The translations under genes were made by a program, and so were the position numbers. Positions 24,456-34,391 of a stretch of DNA of 64,000 nt are shown here, one piece after another. The notes under the pieces were generated by a model, which made no database searches, was not told where the DNA came from, and saw only the letters and a program-made list of their open reading frames with translations. The stretch is from DASRPD01 sp035646535. Lineage in GTDB: Bacteria; Actinomycetota; Acidimicrobiia; IMCC26256; JANYLB01. The DNA lies in the NCBI GenBank assembly GCA_035646535.1, contig DASRPD010000051.1:13572-77571 (forward strand), read 5' to 3'. Every line of letters starts with the position of its first letter. Within the stretch, counting starts at the first letter, position 1.

Positions 24456-25517
24456 ATGACCTACCGAGTGATCCAGTGGAGCACTGGCAACGTGGGGCGG
24501 CTCGCCCTGCACGCCATCATCGAGCACCCCGACCTCGAGCTGGCCGGCGTGTGGGTGCACGACCCCGACAAGGCAGGTCGCGATGCGGGCGAGCTCGCGG
24601 GTCTGCCACCGGTCGGCGTCACCGCGACCAATGACGCCGACGCGCTGCTCGCCCTCGACGCCGACGTCGTGTCGCACAACGCGACCGGAGACCTCCGCCC
24701 CCACGAAGCGGTCGCGGAGATGTGCGCGTGCTTGGAATCGGGCAAGAACGTCGTGTCGACATCGGTGGTCTCGCTGCTCTACCCGCCGAGCGGCGACCGC
24801 AAGATGGTCGAACGGCTCGAGCAGGCGTGCGCAACCGGTGGCGCCTCGTGCTTCACCTCGGGCATCGACCCGGGCTTCGCCAACGACCTGCTACCGCTCA
24901 CGCTCGCGGGCTTCTGCGAACGCGTCGATGCAATCCACGTCCAGGAGATCCTCAACTACGCCACGTACGACCAGCCGGAGGTGCTGTTCGAGACGATGGG
25001 CTTCGGCAAACCGCTCGATCAACCGGCACTGATGCTGCTGCCGGGCTCGATCACGCTCGCCTGGGGTGGCGTCGTCGCGATGATGGCGGACGCACTCGGT
25101 GTGCAGCTCGACGGCATCGAGGAGGTCCGTGAGCGGCGCGGCGCGGAGGAGACCTTCACCTTCGGGCTGGGCACCATCGAAGCCGGCACGATGGAAGCAC
25201 TGCGGTTCGAAGTGCAGGGAATCGTCAACGGCCGACCGGCGATCGTCGTCGAACACGTGACGCGCCTGCGAGACGACGCCGCGCCCGATTGGCCTCAGCC
25301 GACGGGCACCGGCTCCTACCGCATCCGCATCGACGGGCGCCCATCACTGGAGTGCGAGCTCCGCATCGAAGGACCCGACGGCGATCACAACACCGGCGGG
25401 TTGATCTGCACCGCCATGCGATTGCTCAACGCGATCCCGGCGGTGTGCGAGGCACCGCCCGGCTTGCTGTCCGCGGTCGACCTGCCTTTGGTGACGGCCC
25501 GACACACGACACGCTAG
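24456..25517 (+). CDS. NAD(P)-dependent DapB-like dehydrogenase (amine dehydrogenase-like family)
   Basis: 353 residues. N-terminal Rossmann fold RVIQWSTGNVGRLALHAIIEHPDLELAGVWV, then DADVVSHNATGD and GKNVVSTSVVSLLYP. The mid region SGIDPGFANDLLPLTLAG and QEILNY match the dihydrodipicolinate reductase-like family that includes 2,4-diaminopentanoate dehydrogenase. Actinobacteria carry many paralogues of unknown substrate, often beside lipid or steroid genes. Last gene of the 22804-25517 group, 11 bp after the second thioesterase. Confidence 0.8.
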   Translation: MTYRVIQWSTGNVGRLALHAIIEHPDLELAGVWVHDPDKAGRDAGELAGLPPVGVTATNDADALLALDADVVSHNATGDLRPHEAVAEMCACLESGKNVVSTSVVSLLYPPSGDRKMVERLEQACATGGASCFTSGIDPGFANDLLPLTLAGFCERVDAIHVQEILNYATYDQPEVLFETMGFGKPLDQPALMLLPGSITLAWGGVVAMMADALGVQLDGIEEVRERRGAEETFTFGLGTIEAGTMEALRFEVQGIVNGRPAIVVEHVTRLRDDAAPDWPQPTGTGSYRIRIDGRPSLECELRIEGPDGDHNTGGLICTAMRLLNAIPAVCEAPPGLLSAVDLPLVTARHTTR

Positions 25518-25520
25518 AGA

Positions 25521-25628
25521 TCAGCGAGCACGGCCCGGGCTGCGGGCGCCGGCCTTCTTGCGGCTCATCACCAAGAAGGCAATGAGGAGGGCGATGGCGA
25601 TGAGTCCGCCGATCTGCACGATGAGCAT
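25521..25628 (-). CDS. 35-residue single-helix membrane protein
   Basis: ATG is the complement of 25626-25628, with GAGGTG 7 nt upstream as ribosome binding site. The protein is one hydrophobic helix (MLIVQIGGLIAIALLIAFLV) followed by a basic tail (MSRKKAGARSPGRAR), predicted N-out/C-in by positive-inside charge. It ends four bases beyond the convergent dehydrogenase stop. No known family is recognised; it could be a small subunit or regulator of a membrane complex. Confidence 0.6.
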   Translation of the reverse strand: MLIVQIGGLIAIALLIAFLVMSRKKAGARSPGRAR

Positions 25629-25897
25629 TCAGTTCACCTCGTAGTTCACACCCGCGATGGCCGGGCCTCGTGGCGATATATCGACGGGCCGGTCCGGAAC
25701 TTGAGCCCGCCGTCTCGCCGCGGTGATCGGCAGCTCGCTACCCTGCCTCGTCCGTACCGAAACCTAGGCAAGAGAAGAGGAAGATCGCCCGAACGTGATC
25801 GAAGTCGAGGCCGTCCATCGTCCATCGGCACCATCGCAACTCAGGTGAAGTCCGAGACCGCCGCGTGCCCGGCCAACGGCGCCCGTGAGGCCGGCTC

Positions 25898-28800
25898 GTG
25901 ACGGTCGAACCGTCCAAGAACGGCGGCTGGATACGCCGACTGGCGCCGTTCCTCCGCCCGCACCGCACCAAGGTCCTGGTCGCGCTGGGCGCGTCGGTGG
26001 CCGGTATGGGCGTCACTGCGCTGGCGCCCATCATCGAGAAGATCGTGATCGACGACGTCATGGGCTCCGCCGACCGTTCCGTCGGACCGTGGATCGCGCT
26101 CCTCGTGATTGCCGGTCTCTTCGGCTTCGGTGCCGCGTACGTTCGCCGGTTCGTCGGCGGGCGGGTCGCGCTCGACGTGCAGTACGACCTGCGCAACGCC
26201 CTCTTCGAACGGCTGCAGGGCCTCGACCTCGCCCGTCACGACGAGCTCCCGACGGGTCAGCTCGTCTCGCGTGCGAGCAGCGACCTCGGTCTCATCCAGG
26301 GGTTGCTCGCCTTCACGCCGATCATGCTGGGCAACCTCGTCATGGTCGTCGTCGCGTTCGTCGTGATGCTCGTGCTGTCACCCTTGCTGACCGTTGTCGC
26401 CGCGCTCGCGCTTCCAGCCCTGGGGATCGTCGCCGCCCGACTGCGCACCACGCTGTTCCCCGCGACCTGGGACGCGCAGCAACGAGCCGCCGAGGTTGCG
26501 GGAGTGGTGGACGAGGCGGTGAGCGGCGTCCGCGTCGTCAAGGGCTTCGGACAGGAAGCACGCGAGCTCGCCCGCGTCACCGAACGCGCCGAGGTGCTCT
26601 ACCGGTCACGCGTTCGAAGCGTGCGTCTCCAGGCCCGCCTCGCCTCGACGCTCCAGGCGATCCCGACACTCGCGCAGGTCGGCGTGCTGGCGCTCGGCGG
26701 GTGGATGGCAATTAACGACCGCATCACGCTGGGCACGTTCCTCGCATTCTCGGCCTATCTCATCCAGCTCGTCGCCCCGGTACGGATGTTCTCCACCATG
26801 CTCGCCGTCGCCCAGCAGGCGCGTGCCGGCGCAGAGCGGATCCTCGAGCTGCTCGACTCCAACCCCGTCGTGGTCGAGAAGCCCGACGCTCACGATCTCG
26901 GCGCGGTGCGTGGCGCGATCGAGTTCGACGATGTCATGTACGGATACCAACAGTCCGAACCCGTGCTGATGGGTTTCTCGCTCAGGGTCGCGCCGGGCGA
27001 GACCGTCGCGCTGGTGGGCGCGTCCGGTTCGGGAAAATCAACCGTCAGCCTGCTGCTGCCCCGCTTCTACGACGTCCAGGGTGGCGCGGTGCGAATCGAT
27101 GGCGTTGACGTGCGCGATGCGACGCTCGCCTCTCTCCGCCGCAACGTCGGGCTGGTCTTCGAGGAGAGTTTCCTCTTCTCCGACACGATCCGCGCCAACG
27201 TGGCCTACGCACGCCCGGACGCGACCGATGGCGAAGTCGAGGCCGCGGCGCGCGCCGCCGGCGCGCACTCGTTCATCTCCGAGCTCGCCGACGGTTACGA
27301 CACGGTTGTCGGCGAACGAGGACAGACGCTCTCGGGCGGCCAACGCCAACGCATCGCGATCGCGCGCGCCGTGCTGGCCGACGCCAGGATCCTGGTGCTC
27401 GATGACGCCACGTCGGCCGTGGACGCCGAGACCGAGGAGCAGATCCACGCCAGCATGCGCGATGCCATGCGCGACCGGACAACACTGCTGATCGCGCATC
27501 GCCGATCGACGCTGCGCCTCGCCGACCGCATCGTGGTCGTGGACCACGGTCGCGCGGTCGACGAGGGTTCCCACGACCAGCTCATCGAACGGTCGGCGCT
27601 CTACCGGAGCCTGTTCGCGAGTCCACACGACATCGACCAGCCCGATGAGCTCGACGAGACCGCCGTCCCGCGCGCCATGACCGTCGCTCCCACCAGCCTC
27701 GTCGCCGGTGCGAGCCCCGCGGCGGGTCCGGGTCCAGGCGCGGGTGCGGGGCGAGGCCTCGCCGGGGGCTTCTCGCCCGGCGCGCTCGCGCTCAGCGCAA
27801 CCCCGGCGCTACTCGCCCGGCTCCAGAGACTCCCCCCGGCCGACGACGACCACGACGTCGACCTGGCCGCCGAATCGGCCGACGACGAATCGTTCACGCT
27901 CGGCCGGTTCCTCCGTCCCTATCGCCGCCCGTTGGCGTTTGGATTCACCCTGGTCGTCATCGACACGCTGCTCGCGCTCGCGGGACCCTTCCTGGTTCGG
28001 CTGGGCCTGAATCGCGGCGTGGTCGCCGGGTCGGAGACGGCGTTGTGGATCGCGAGCGGCGCGTTCTTCGTCGTCGCGGTGGCGAGCTGGTTGGATACCT
28101 GGGCCTACACACGCCACACGGGGCGCACCGCCGAGCGGGTGCTGCTCGCACTGCGCGTACGCATCTTCGCCCACCTGCAACGCCTCTCGGTCGATTTCTA
28201 TGACCGCGAGATGGCCGGTCGAGTCATGACGCGGATGACGACCGACGTGGAGGCGCTCTCACAATTGCTCCAGCAGGGCCTCATTCAGGCCCTCGTGAGC
28301 ATGCTCAGCTTCTTCGGTGTACTCATCGCACTGACGATCATGAGCTGGCAACTCATGCTCGGCGTGTTCGTGCTCGTACCGCCACTCGTGGGCGCCACGT
28401 GGTTCTTCCGCCGTCGTTCGAACCGGGCGTACACACGGGCACGCGACTCGATCGCGAACGTCAATGCCAGCTTCCAGGAGAACCTCTCGGGGGTGCGCGT
28501 CACCCAAGCCAACGTACGGGAAGACCACAACCTCCGGGCATTTCGCGCGGTTGCCGGCGAGTACCTCGGTGCCCGTCTCGGCGCGCAACGACTCGTAGCC
28601 GTCTACTTCCCATTCGTGCTGTTCCTCGCCGCGATCGGAAACGCGATCGTGCTCGGAATCGGCACGCCGCTCGTGCGCAACGGAACTCTCGCCACGGGAA
28701 CGATCATCGCCTTCCTGCTCTACCTGAACCAGTTCTTCTCACCCATCCAGCAGCTCTCACAGGTGTTCGACCAGTGGCAACAGGCTCGGGCATCGATGAC

Positions 28801-29617
28801 GAAGATCGACGAGCTGATGGCCACTCCGAGCGGCACGCCCCCGGCGGATGCGCCGGTGTTCCCGGATCGGGTGCAGGGCGCACTCCGGTTCGAGGGGGTG
28901 CATTTCTCGTATCCCAGCTCCCAAGTGGAAGCACTCAGGGGCATCGATCTCGAGGTCGCCGCGGGTGAGACCGTCGCGCTCGTCGGCGAGACCGGCGCGG
29001 GCAAGTCGACGATCGTGAAGTTGGTGGCGCGCTTCTACGACGTGACCGCCGGGCGGATCCTCGTCGACGGCGTCCCACTGATGGACCTCGACCTCACCGC
29101 GTACCGCCGCCGGCTCGGGTACGTCGCCCAAGAGCCGTTCCTCTTCTCGGGCACGATTCGCGACAACATCGCCTACGGACGGCCCGACGCGACCGACGCC
29201 GAGGTCGATGCCGCGGCCGGCGCGGTCGGCGCATCCGAGTTCATCGACGAGCTTCCGGGCGGCTACCTCTACCCCGTCACCGAGCGCGGACGATCGGTCT
29301 CCGCCGGCCAGCGTCAGCTGCTCTGCCTGGCGCGTGCTCTGCTCGTCGACCCGGCGATCCTGTTGTTGGACGAGGCCACTGCGAATCTCGATCTCGCGAG
29401 CGAGAGGCGCGTCCAGCGAGCAATGGGACTCGTGTCCGCGGGTCGAACGACACTTGTCATCGCGCATCGCCTCCCGACCGCGCGCGCCGCCGATCGCATC
29501 GTGGTCATCGCTGACGGCGACATCGCCGAATCCGGGACCCACGAGGAGCTCATCGCGCGCGGCGGTCGGTACGCGCGGGCCTGGCAGGCCTTCGCTCCGG
29601 AGCAGACTCGGGCGTAG
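25898..29617 (+). CDS. Single-chain heterodimer-type ABC exporter
   Basis: 1239 residues with the order TMD1-NBD1-linker-TMD2-NBD2, i.e. two half-exporters fused. NBD1: Walker A GASGSGKST at 374-382, intact LSGGQ at 478-482, but Walker B VLDD with Asp503 instead of the catalytic Glu. NBD2: Walker A GETGAGKST at 1030-1038, Walker B LLLDE with Glu1159, but signature VSAGQ at 1134-1138. One ATP site is therefore canonical and one degenerate, as in BmrCD or TM287/288-type multidrug exporters, which are usually two proteins. The linker (about 590-665) is rich in Pro, Gly and Ala. Start is GTG. No substrate is indicated by neighbours. Confidence 0.9.
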   Translation: MTVEPSKNGGWIRRLAPFLRPHRTKVLVALGASVAGMGVTALAPIIEKIVIDDVMGSADRSVGPWIALLVIAGLFGFGAAYVRRFVGGRVALDVQYDLRNALFERLQGLDLARHDELPTGQLVSRASSDLGLIQGLLAFTPIMLGNLVMVVVAFVVMLVLSPLLTVVAALALPALGIVAARLRTTLFPATWDAQQRAAEVAGVVDEAVSGVRVVKGFGQEARELARVTERAEVLYRSRVRSVRLQARLASTLQAIPTLAQVGVLALGGWMAINDRITLGTFLAFSAYLIQLVAPVRMFSTMLAVAQQARAGAERILELLDSNPVVVEKPDAHDLGAVRGAIEFDDVMYGYQQSEPVLMGFSLRVAPGETVALVGASGSGKSTVSLLLPRFYDVQGGAVRIDGVDVRDATLASLRRNVGLVFEESFLFSDTIRANVAYARPDATDGEVEAAARAAGAHSFISELADGYDTVVGERGQTLSGGQRQRIAIARAVLADARILVLDDATSAVDAETEEQIHASMRDAMRDRTTLLIAHRRSTLRLADRIVVVDHGRAVDEGSHDQLIERSALYRSLFASPHDIDQPDELDETAVPRAMTVAPTSLVAGASPAAGPGPGAGAGRGLAGGFSPGALALSATPALLARLQRLPPADDDHDVDLAAESADDESFTLGRFLRPYRRPLAFGFTLVVIDTLLALAGPFLVRLGLNRGVVAGSETALWIASGAFFVVAVASWLDTWAYTRHTGRTAERVLLALRVRIFAHLQRLSVDFYDREMAGRVMTRMTTDVEALSQLLQQGLIQALVSMLSFFGVLIALTIMSWQLMLGVFVLVPPLVGATWFFRRRSNRAYTRARDSIANVNASFQENLSGVRVTQANVREDHNLRAFRAVAGEYLGARLGAQRLVAVYFPFVLFLAAIGNAIVLGIGTPLVRNGTLATGTIIAFLLYLNQFFSPIQQLSQVFDQWQQARASMTKIDELMATPSGTPPADAPVFPDRVQGALRFEGVHFSYPSSQVEALRGIDLEVAAGETVALVGETGAGKSTIVKLVARFYDVTAGRILVDGVPLMDLDLTAYRRRLGYVAQEPFLFSGTIRDNIAYGRPDATDAEVDAAAGAVGASEFIDELPGGYLYPVTERGRSVSAGQRQLLCLARALLVDPAILLLDEATANLDLASERRVQRAMGLVSAGRTTLVIAHRLPTARAADRIVVIADGDIAESGTHEELIARGGRYARAWQAFAPEQTRA

Positions 29618-29724
29618 AGGGCCGAGCCCGACGGCGGGACGGCATCGATGGACTGCTGTACGTTTTCGCGACCGAAGCGCCACGACCCAGAAGGCACCCG
29701 CGTGAAGATGCCGAGAGGAAGCGC

Positions 29725-30140
29725 ATGATCCCCGATGCCGTTCGGAGCTTCGTCGAAGAACAGCCCGTCGGCGTGCTCGCGACCTACCGCGCCGACGGGT
29801 CGGCCCGCCAAGGCGTCGTGTACCACCTGCTGGAAGGCGACACCGTGCGTGTCACGACCGAGGGCAAGCGGTTCAAGACCGGCGATGTCAGTCGCACGCC
29901 GCGCGCGTCGTACTGCGTGACGGGCCACGAGCGGCCGTTTCCTTGCGTGACGCTCGAGGGCTCCCCTTTCGCATCCTCACCGACGACATCGGCGCGGTCA
30001 CGACGCGCCTCATGGAGCGGATCATCGGCAGCCCGATGGAGCAACCCCTCACCGACGACGCGTGCGCGGCGATGGATCGGGTGGTGCTCGAGATCGACGT
30101 CGACCGTGTGTACGGTGCTCGGTACATCGACGGTGCCTGA
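29725..30140 (+). pseudogene. PPOX-class (PNPOx-like, possibly F420-dependent) oxidoreductase, frameshifted
   Basis: The first 80 residues (EEQPVGVLATYRADGSARQGVV, then TTEGKRFKTGDVSRTPRASYCV and CVTLEG) match split-barrel PPOX proteins. At about 29960-29970 the frame is lost. The family-typical end (FRILTDDIGAVTTRLMERI ... VLEIDVDRVYGARYIDGA) continues in the next frame to a TGA at 30138-30140. A one-base deletion after the ELEG-like turn explains it. The stop overlaps the GTG of the hydroxylase gene by a few bases. Either a recent pseudogene or a sequencing error. Confidence 0.75.
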
Positions 30141-31623
30141 GAGGCCGCGCCGGCACGCGGCGGTCGCGATCGTCGGCCTGGGTCCTGTCGGCGCGGCGCT
30201 CGCCAATCTGCTCGGCGCGCGCGGTCTCGACGTCGTCGTCTACGAACGCGAGACCGACGTCTACCACCAGCCGCGCGCCGCCCATTTCGACGGCGAGATC
30301 ATGCGGGTCTTCCAGTCAATCGGGCTGGCCGAAGCCGTCGAGCCGAACACTGCGACGATCGACGGGATGCACTTCGTCAATGCTGACGGCCAGAAGCTCT
30401 TCGGCTTCGACGTGCCGCCCGGGCCGGGTCCCAACGGCTGGAACCGGGACTACATGTTCTCTCAGCCGGAGCTCGAGACGACGTTGCGCGCCGGGTTGGC
30501 GCGCTTCGCGAACGTCTCGGTGCATCTCGGCCACGAGGTCGACTCCATCCAGGACCATGGCGATCGCGTCGAGCTGATCGTGCGCGATCGAGCGGACGGA
30601 TCGACCCATCACATCGGTGCGGCGATCGCCGTCGGCTGCGACGGAGCCCGGTCGCTGACGCGCGAGGTCATCGGAACCGAGCTGTTCGACTATGGCTTCG
30701 ACCAGCCGTGGCTCGTGATCGACACCAACCTGCGCCGCCCGGTCGAGCTCCCGACCGTCGCGGTGCAGTACTGCGACCCCACCCGACCCGCGACGTTCAT
30801 CCCCCACGGCGGCCGTCGCCGTCGGTGGGAGATCATGGTGACGCCGCCCGACACGATCGACAGCGCCCAGCAACCGGATCGAGTCTTCGAGCTGCTCGCG
30901 CCGTGGGTGACTCCCGATGACATCGAGATCGTCCGGGCCACCGTGTACACGTTCCACGCGCTCGTCGCGAAGCGGTGGCGGTCCGGGCGGGTCCTCCTCA
31001 TGGGTGACGCCGCGCATCAGATGCCTCCGTTCCTCGGCCAGGGAATGTGCTCCGGAATCCGCGACGCTGCCAACCTCGCCTGGAAACTCGAGCTCGTGCT
31101 CGACTGCCGCGCCGGCGACGAGCTGTTGGATACCTACCAAACCGAGCGCGAGCCGCACGTACGCGCCATCACCGAGACCGCGGTCGCGGCCGGCAGCATC
31201 ATCCAGACGACGGACCCGGACGTCACCGCCGCACGCGATGCCCAGCTCATCGCGGAACCCGGCGCCATGGGCGACGGGTTCGAGCCACCGGGCCTCGGCG
31301 CGGGGGCTCTGTCTGCCTCGGGTGGCGCGCTGCTGCCCCAGCCCGGCCGGCTGGACGACACGCTGGGGTCGGACTTCGCCGTCCTCCCCGGCGCCACGAA
31401 GCCGAGCGCACGCGCCCGGGCGTTCTGGGGTCGACTCGGCAAGATCCTGGCCCGGCCCGCTGGTCTCGAGTCCTGGCTCGGTGAGCTCGATGCCGACACC
31501 GTGGTCGTCCGACCGGACCGGTACGTCTTCGGTACGAGTCGTGACAGTGCGGGGCTCGACGACCTGACCGATATCGCAGCGACACGGTTCGCAAACGGCC
31601 GGCTGGGAATCGGCGCGCGGTGA
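30133..31623 (+). CDS. FAD-dependent aromatic hydroxylase, MhpA-like (3-(3-hydroxyphenyl)propionate hydroxylase family)
   Basis: 496 residues from GTG 30133. Group A flavoprotein monooxygenase: GxGxxG as VGLGPVGAALANLL at the N-terminus, the DG region VGCDGARSLTREVIG, and GDAAHQMPPFLGQGMCSGIRDAANLAWKL binding FAD ribitol. A C-terminal thioredoxin-like domain follows (about 390-496). MhpA ortho-hydroxylates hydroxyphenylpropionate before ring cleavage. No ring-cleavage dioxygenase is adjacent, so the true phenolic substrate is open. The frame is also open through the broken PPOX gene, but the family N-terminus starts here. Confidence 0.86.
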   Translation: MPERPRRHAAVAIVGLGPVGAALANLLGARGLDVVVYERETDVYHQPRAAHFDGEIMRVFQSIGLAEAVEPNTATIDGMHFVNADGQKLFGFDVPPGPGPNGWNRDYMFSQPELETTLRAGLARFANVSVHLGHEVDSIQDHGDRVELIVRDRADGSTHHIGAAIAVGCDGARSLTREVIGTELFDYGFDQPWLVIDTNLRRPVELPTVAVQYCDPTRPATFIPHGGRRRRWEIMVTPPDTIDSAQQPDRVFELLAPWVTPDDIEIVRATVYTFHALVAKRWRSGRVLLMGDAAHQMPPFLGQGMCSGIRDAANLAWKLELVLDCRAGDELLDTYQTEREPHVRAITETAVAAGSIIQTTDPDVTAARDAQLIAEPGAMGDGFEPPGLGAGALSASGGALLPQPGRLDDTLGSDFAVLPGATKPSARARAFWGRLGKILARPAGLESWLGELDADTVVVRPDRYVFGTSRDSAGLDDLTDIAATRFANGRLGIGAR

Positions 31624-31631
31624 TGCTCGGA

Positions 31632-33080
31632 CTACTCCGACGAGAAGAAGACGTTCTTGACCTCGGTGTAGTCAGCCAGGGCGTGGAGGCCCAGCTCGCG
31701 GCCGAGCCCGCTGCGCTTGTAGCCACCGAACGGAGTCTCTGCGCGCACGCTCTTGTGTGAGTTGACCGAGAGCGTCCCGGTCCGAATCCCCCGAGCAACG
31801 CGCATGGCCCGGCCGAGATCGCGCGTCCACAGCGATCCCGCCAAGCCGTAGTCGGAGTCGTTGGCGATACGGATCGCGTCGGCCTCCTCGTCGAAGGGGA
31901 TCACACACGCCACCGGGCCGAAGATCTCCTCGCGGGCGACCCGCATGTCGTTGCGCACGCCGGCCAGCACCGCCGGGGTGAGGTACGCGCCGGCCGTACG
32001 GGTCGAATCATCGGGCACGACCCCACCGGTGACGAGCTCGGCACCCTCGGCACGGCCGACGTCCAGGTACTCGAGCGACCTAGCCCGCTGGACCGGGGCG
32101 ACGAGCGGTCCCATCTCGGTGGTCTCGTCGAGCGGCGCACCGACGGTGATCCGATCGACCGCGGCCGCGAAGGCGGCCACGAAGTCGTCGTACACCGACC
32201 GCTGCACGAGGATCCGGCTCCGAGCGCAACAGTCCTGGCCGGCATTGCCGAACACCGACATCGGCGTCTCGGCGACACATCGCTCGAGGTCGGAGTCCGC
32301 GAACACGACACAGGCCGACTTGCCGCCGAGCTCGAGGGAGACGCGAGTGATGTTGTCCGAGGATGCCCGCAGGATCCCCGCACCGGTTGCGGTCTCTCCG
32401 GTGAAGGAGATCTTGTCGACGCGCGGATCGGCGACGAGCGCGCCGCCGACATCGCTGCCCGGACCGGGCAACACGGACACGCATCCGGGGGGAACGCCCG
32501 CGTCGAGCAGTGCCCGCCCCAACAACAGTGCAGTCAGGGGTGTGTAGGACGCGGGCTTCAGCACGATCGGGTTCCCGCACGCGAGCGCCGGCGCGACCTT
32601 CCACGACGCGATGAGCAGCGGGAAGTTCCACGGCACGATGAGCCCGCACACCCCGACCGGCTCGCGCAACACCACGTCGAGCCCGGGCTCCTGCACGGGG
32701 ACGACCTCGCCGGTGAGTTTGTTCGCGGCCCCTGCGTAGTACTCGAACGTCGCTGCGGCCGCCTCGACCTCCCAGCGCGCATCACCGATCGGATGGCCGG
32801 CGTTGCGAGCCTCGGTGGTCGCGAGCTCATCGCCCCGCTCTCGGAGCAGCGAGGCGACACGCCCGAGCACGCGCCCACGCTCGGTGGCGCTGCTGCCCGA
32901 CCATGTTCCTTCCTCGAACGCGCGGGTGGCAACGGTGAGCGCGGCGTCGACATCGGCGGCACCGGCGCGAGCCACCTCGGCCAACTCCGCACCGGTGGCC
33001 GGCTCACGCGCGATGAACCTGGCACCGGAGGCAGCCGGCCGATGCTCGCCCCCGACGATGAGCTCGGCCATGGCGCTCAT
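31632..33080 (-). CDS. Aldehyde dehydrogenase (NAD(P)+-dependent)
   Basis: 482 residues from the ATG at 33080, which overlaps the upstream stop as ATGA; the longer frame would enter that gene. Motifs: [59 protein letters not shown] (catalytic Glu), [13 protein letters not shown] (catalytic Cys) and [14 protein letters not shown]. It oxidises an aldehyde to the acid, plausibly in the same catabolic context as the convergent hydroxylase gene, although they are separate transcripts. Confidence 0.93.
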   Translation of the reverse strand: MSAMAELIVGGEHRPAASGARFIAREPATGAELAEVARAGAADVDAALTVATRAFEEGTWSGSSATERGRVLGRVASLLRERGDELATTEARNAGHPIGDARWEVEAAAATFEYYAGAANKLTGEVVPVQEPGLDVVLREPVGVCGLIVPWNFPLLIASWKVAPALACGNPIVLKPASYTPLTALLLGRALLDAGVPPGCVSVLPGPGSDVGGALVADPRVDKISFTGETATGAGILRASSDNITRVSLELGGKSACVVFADSDLERCVAETPMSVFGNAGQDCCARSRILVQRSVYDDFVAAFAAAVDRITVGAPLDETTEMGPLVAPVQRARSLEYLDVGRAEGAELVTGGVVPDDSTRTAGAYLTPAVLAGVRNDMRVAREEIFGPVACVIPFDEEADAIRIANDSDYGLAGSLWTRDLGRAMRVARGIRTGTLSVNSHKSVRAETPFGGYKRSGLGRELGLHALADYTEVKNVFFSSE

Positions 33081-33526
33081 GCGGCCCGCCGGCGCCACCA
33101 CAGGCCTCCTGCGGCTGCCGCGGCCAGACCGGTCCCCGCCGCGATCTCATGCGGCACGCGGTGGGGTTCTTCGTTCTGGATCCACCCGTGGAACCGGTGC
33201 AGCCACCTGGGGAACGGGTTGAACCCGAAGAACCGCTCGACGGGCTTGTCGAGATCCAACAAGACGGCGCCCGCGATCCCGGCGACGACGCCTCGGCGAG
33301 CCCCGGGGGACGCGAGCACCGCTCCGGCCAGCACCGCGATGCCGACAAGCCCATCGCGCCGACAGACCACGAAGAACTCGTCGGCGGTCAGCGCTTCGTC
33401 ACCGAAGTGAGGCGTGACGTCCATGACGACGTGGGAGACCAGACCGGCGCCGAATGCGGGGATGGCCCGCTGCGGCCAGGCCAACCCGATGATCGTCCCG
33501 GCGAGTAGGTGGTTGGTCACGAACAT
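33077..33526 (-). CDS. Small membrane protein resembling YdjM-type metal-dependent hydrolases
   Basis: 149 residues. Opens with [15 protein letters not shown], has [14 protein letters not shown] (His/Asp cluster typical of YdjM-like inner-membrane proteins) and later [39 protein letters not shown], which adds further His/Glu. Three or four hydrophobic segments are visible. Function is unknown; the conserved acidic and His residues suggest metal binding near the membrane. Translationally coupled to the aldehyde dehydrogenase. Confidence 0.6.
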   Translation of the reverse strand: MFVTNHLLAGTIIGLAWPQRAIPAFGAGLVSHVVMDVTPHFGDEALTADEFFVVCRRDGLVGIAVLAGAVLASPGARRGVVAGIAGAVLLDLDKPVERFFGFNPFPRWLHRFHGWIQNEEPHRVPHEIAAGTGLAAAAAGGLWWRRRAA

Positions 33527-33632
33527 GCGGCGCGATCATGCCAGCCCGGACGGGTTCGGTCCGGCCGGCGCCGCCGGTTCTCGACGATCCGGAGCGTCCC
33601 GCCGGTTCCGACTCTCCCGGTAGTGTCGGCCC

Positions 33633-34391
33633 ATGGCTCGATACAAGGTGGGAGTCCAGCTGCATCCCCAGGTCGCGACCGTCGACGAGATCCGCGTCGC
33701 GTGGAAGGCAGCCGACGCGATGGGCGTCGACAGCATCTGGATCTGGGACCACTTCTTCCCCTTGTACGGAGATCCCGATGCGAATCACTACGAGGCCTAC
33801 ACACTGCTCGCGGCGATGGCCGCCGAGACCACCAACGCGACGCTCGGGGCGCTCGTCACCTGCAACTCGTACCGCAACCCGAACCTGCTCGCGGACATGG
33901 CCCGCACGATCGACCTCATCAGCCACGGCCGGTTCGTGCTCGGGATCGGTTCCGGGTGGTTCGAACGCGACTACACCGAGTACGGCTACGAGTTCGGCAC
34001 CGCGCCGGCCCGACTCCGCGCGCTCGAGACGTCGCTCACTGTCATCGAGCAGCGAATCGCGAAGCTCGTCCCGGCGCCGGTCGGAGACCTGCCGATCATG
34101 GTCGGCGGCAGCGGCGAAAAGGTCACCCTGCGGCTCGTCGCCGAACACGCCCAGATGTGGAACACATTCGGTCCGCCCGATGTGTTCGCGGCCAAGAACG
34201 CGATCCTCGACGACTGGTGCGCGCGCGTGGGTCGGGATCCGAGCGAGATCGAACGGACCGTCGCGATCCAGCCGAACGAGATCGACACTGCCTCCGAGTA
34301 CGTCGACGCGGGTGCCCAGCACCTCATCGTCATGGCCGGTGCACCGTACGATCTCGACCCGGTGCAACGGCTGCTCGCCACCTCGCGGTGA
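33633..34391 (+). CDS. LLM-class F420-dependent oxidoreductase (Rv1855c-like)
   Basis: 252 residues. YKVGVQLHPQVATVDEIRVAWKAADAMGVDSIWIWDHFFPLYGD at the N-terminus, LGALVTCNSYRNPNLLADMARTIDLISHGRFVLGIGSGWFERDY, and GDLPIMVGGSGEKVTLRLVAEHA. This is the compact LLM subfamily predicted to use coenzyme F420 (TIGR03854-like). Its stop overlaps the next start (GTGA). The physiological substrate of the group is unknown. Confidence 0.86.
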   Translation: MARYKVGVQLHPQVATVDEIRVAWKAADAMGVDSIWIWDHFFPLYGDPDANHYEAYTLLAAMAAETTNATLGALVTCNSYRNPNLLADMARTIDLISHGRFVLGIGSGWFERDYTEYGYEFGTAPARLRALETSLTVIEQRIAKLVPAPVGDLPIMVGGSGEKVTLRLVAEHAQMWNTFGPPDVFAAKNAILDDWCARVGRDPSEIERTVAIQPNEIDTASEYVDAGAQHLIVMAGAPYDLDPVQRLLATSR

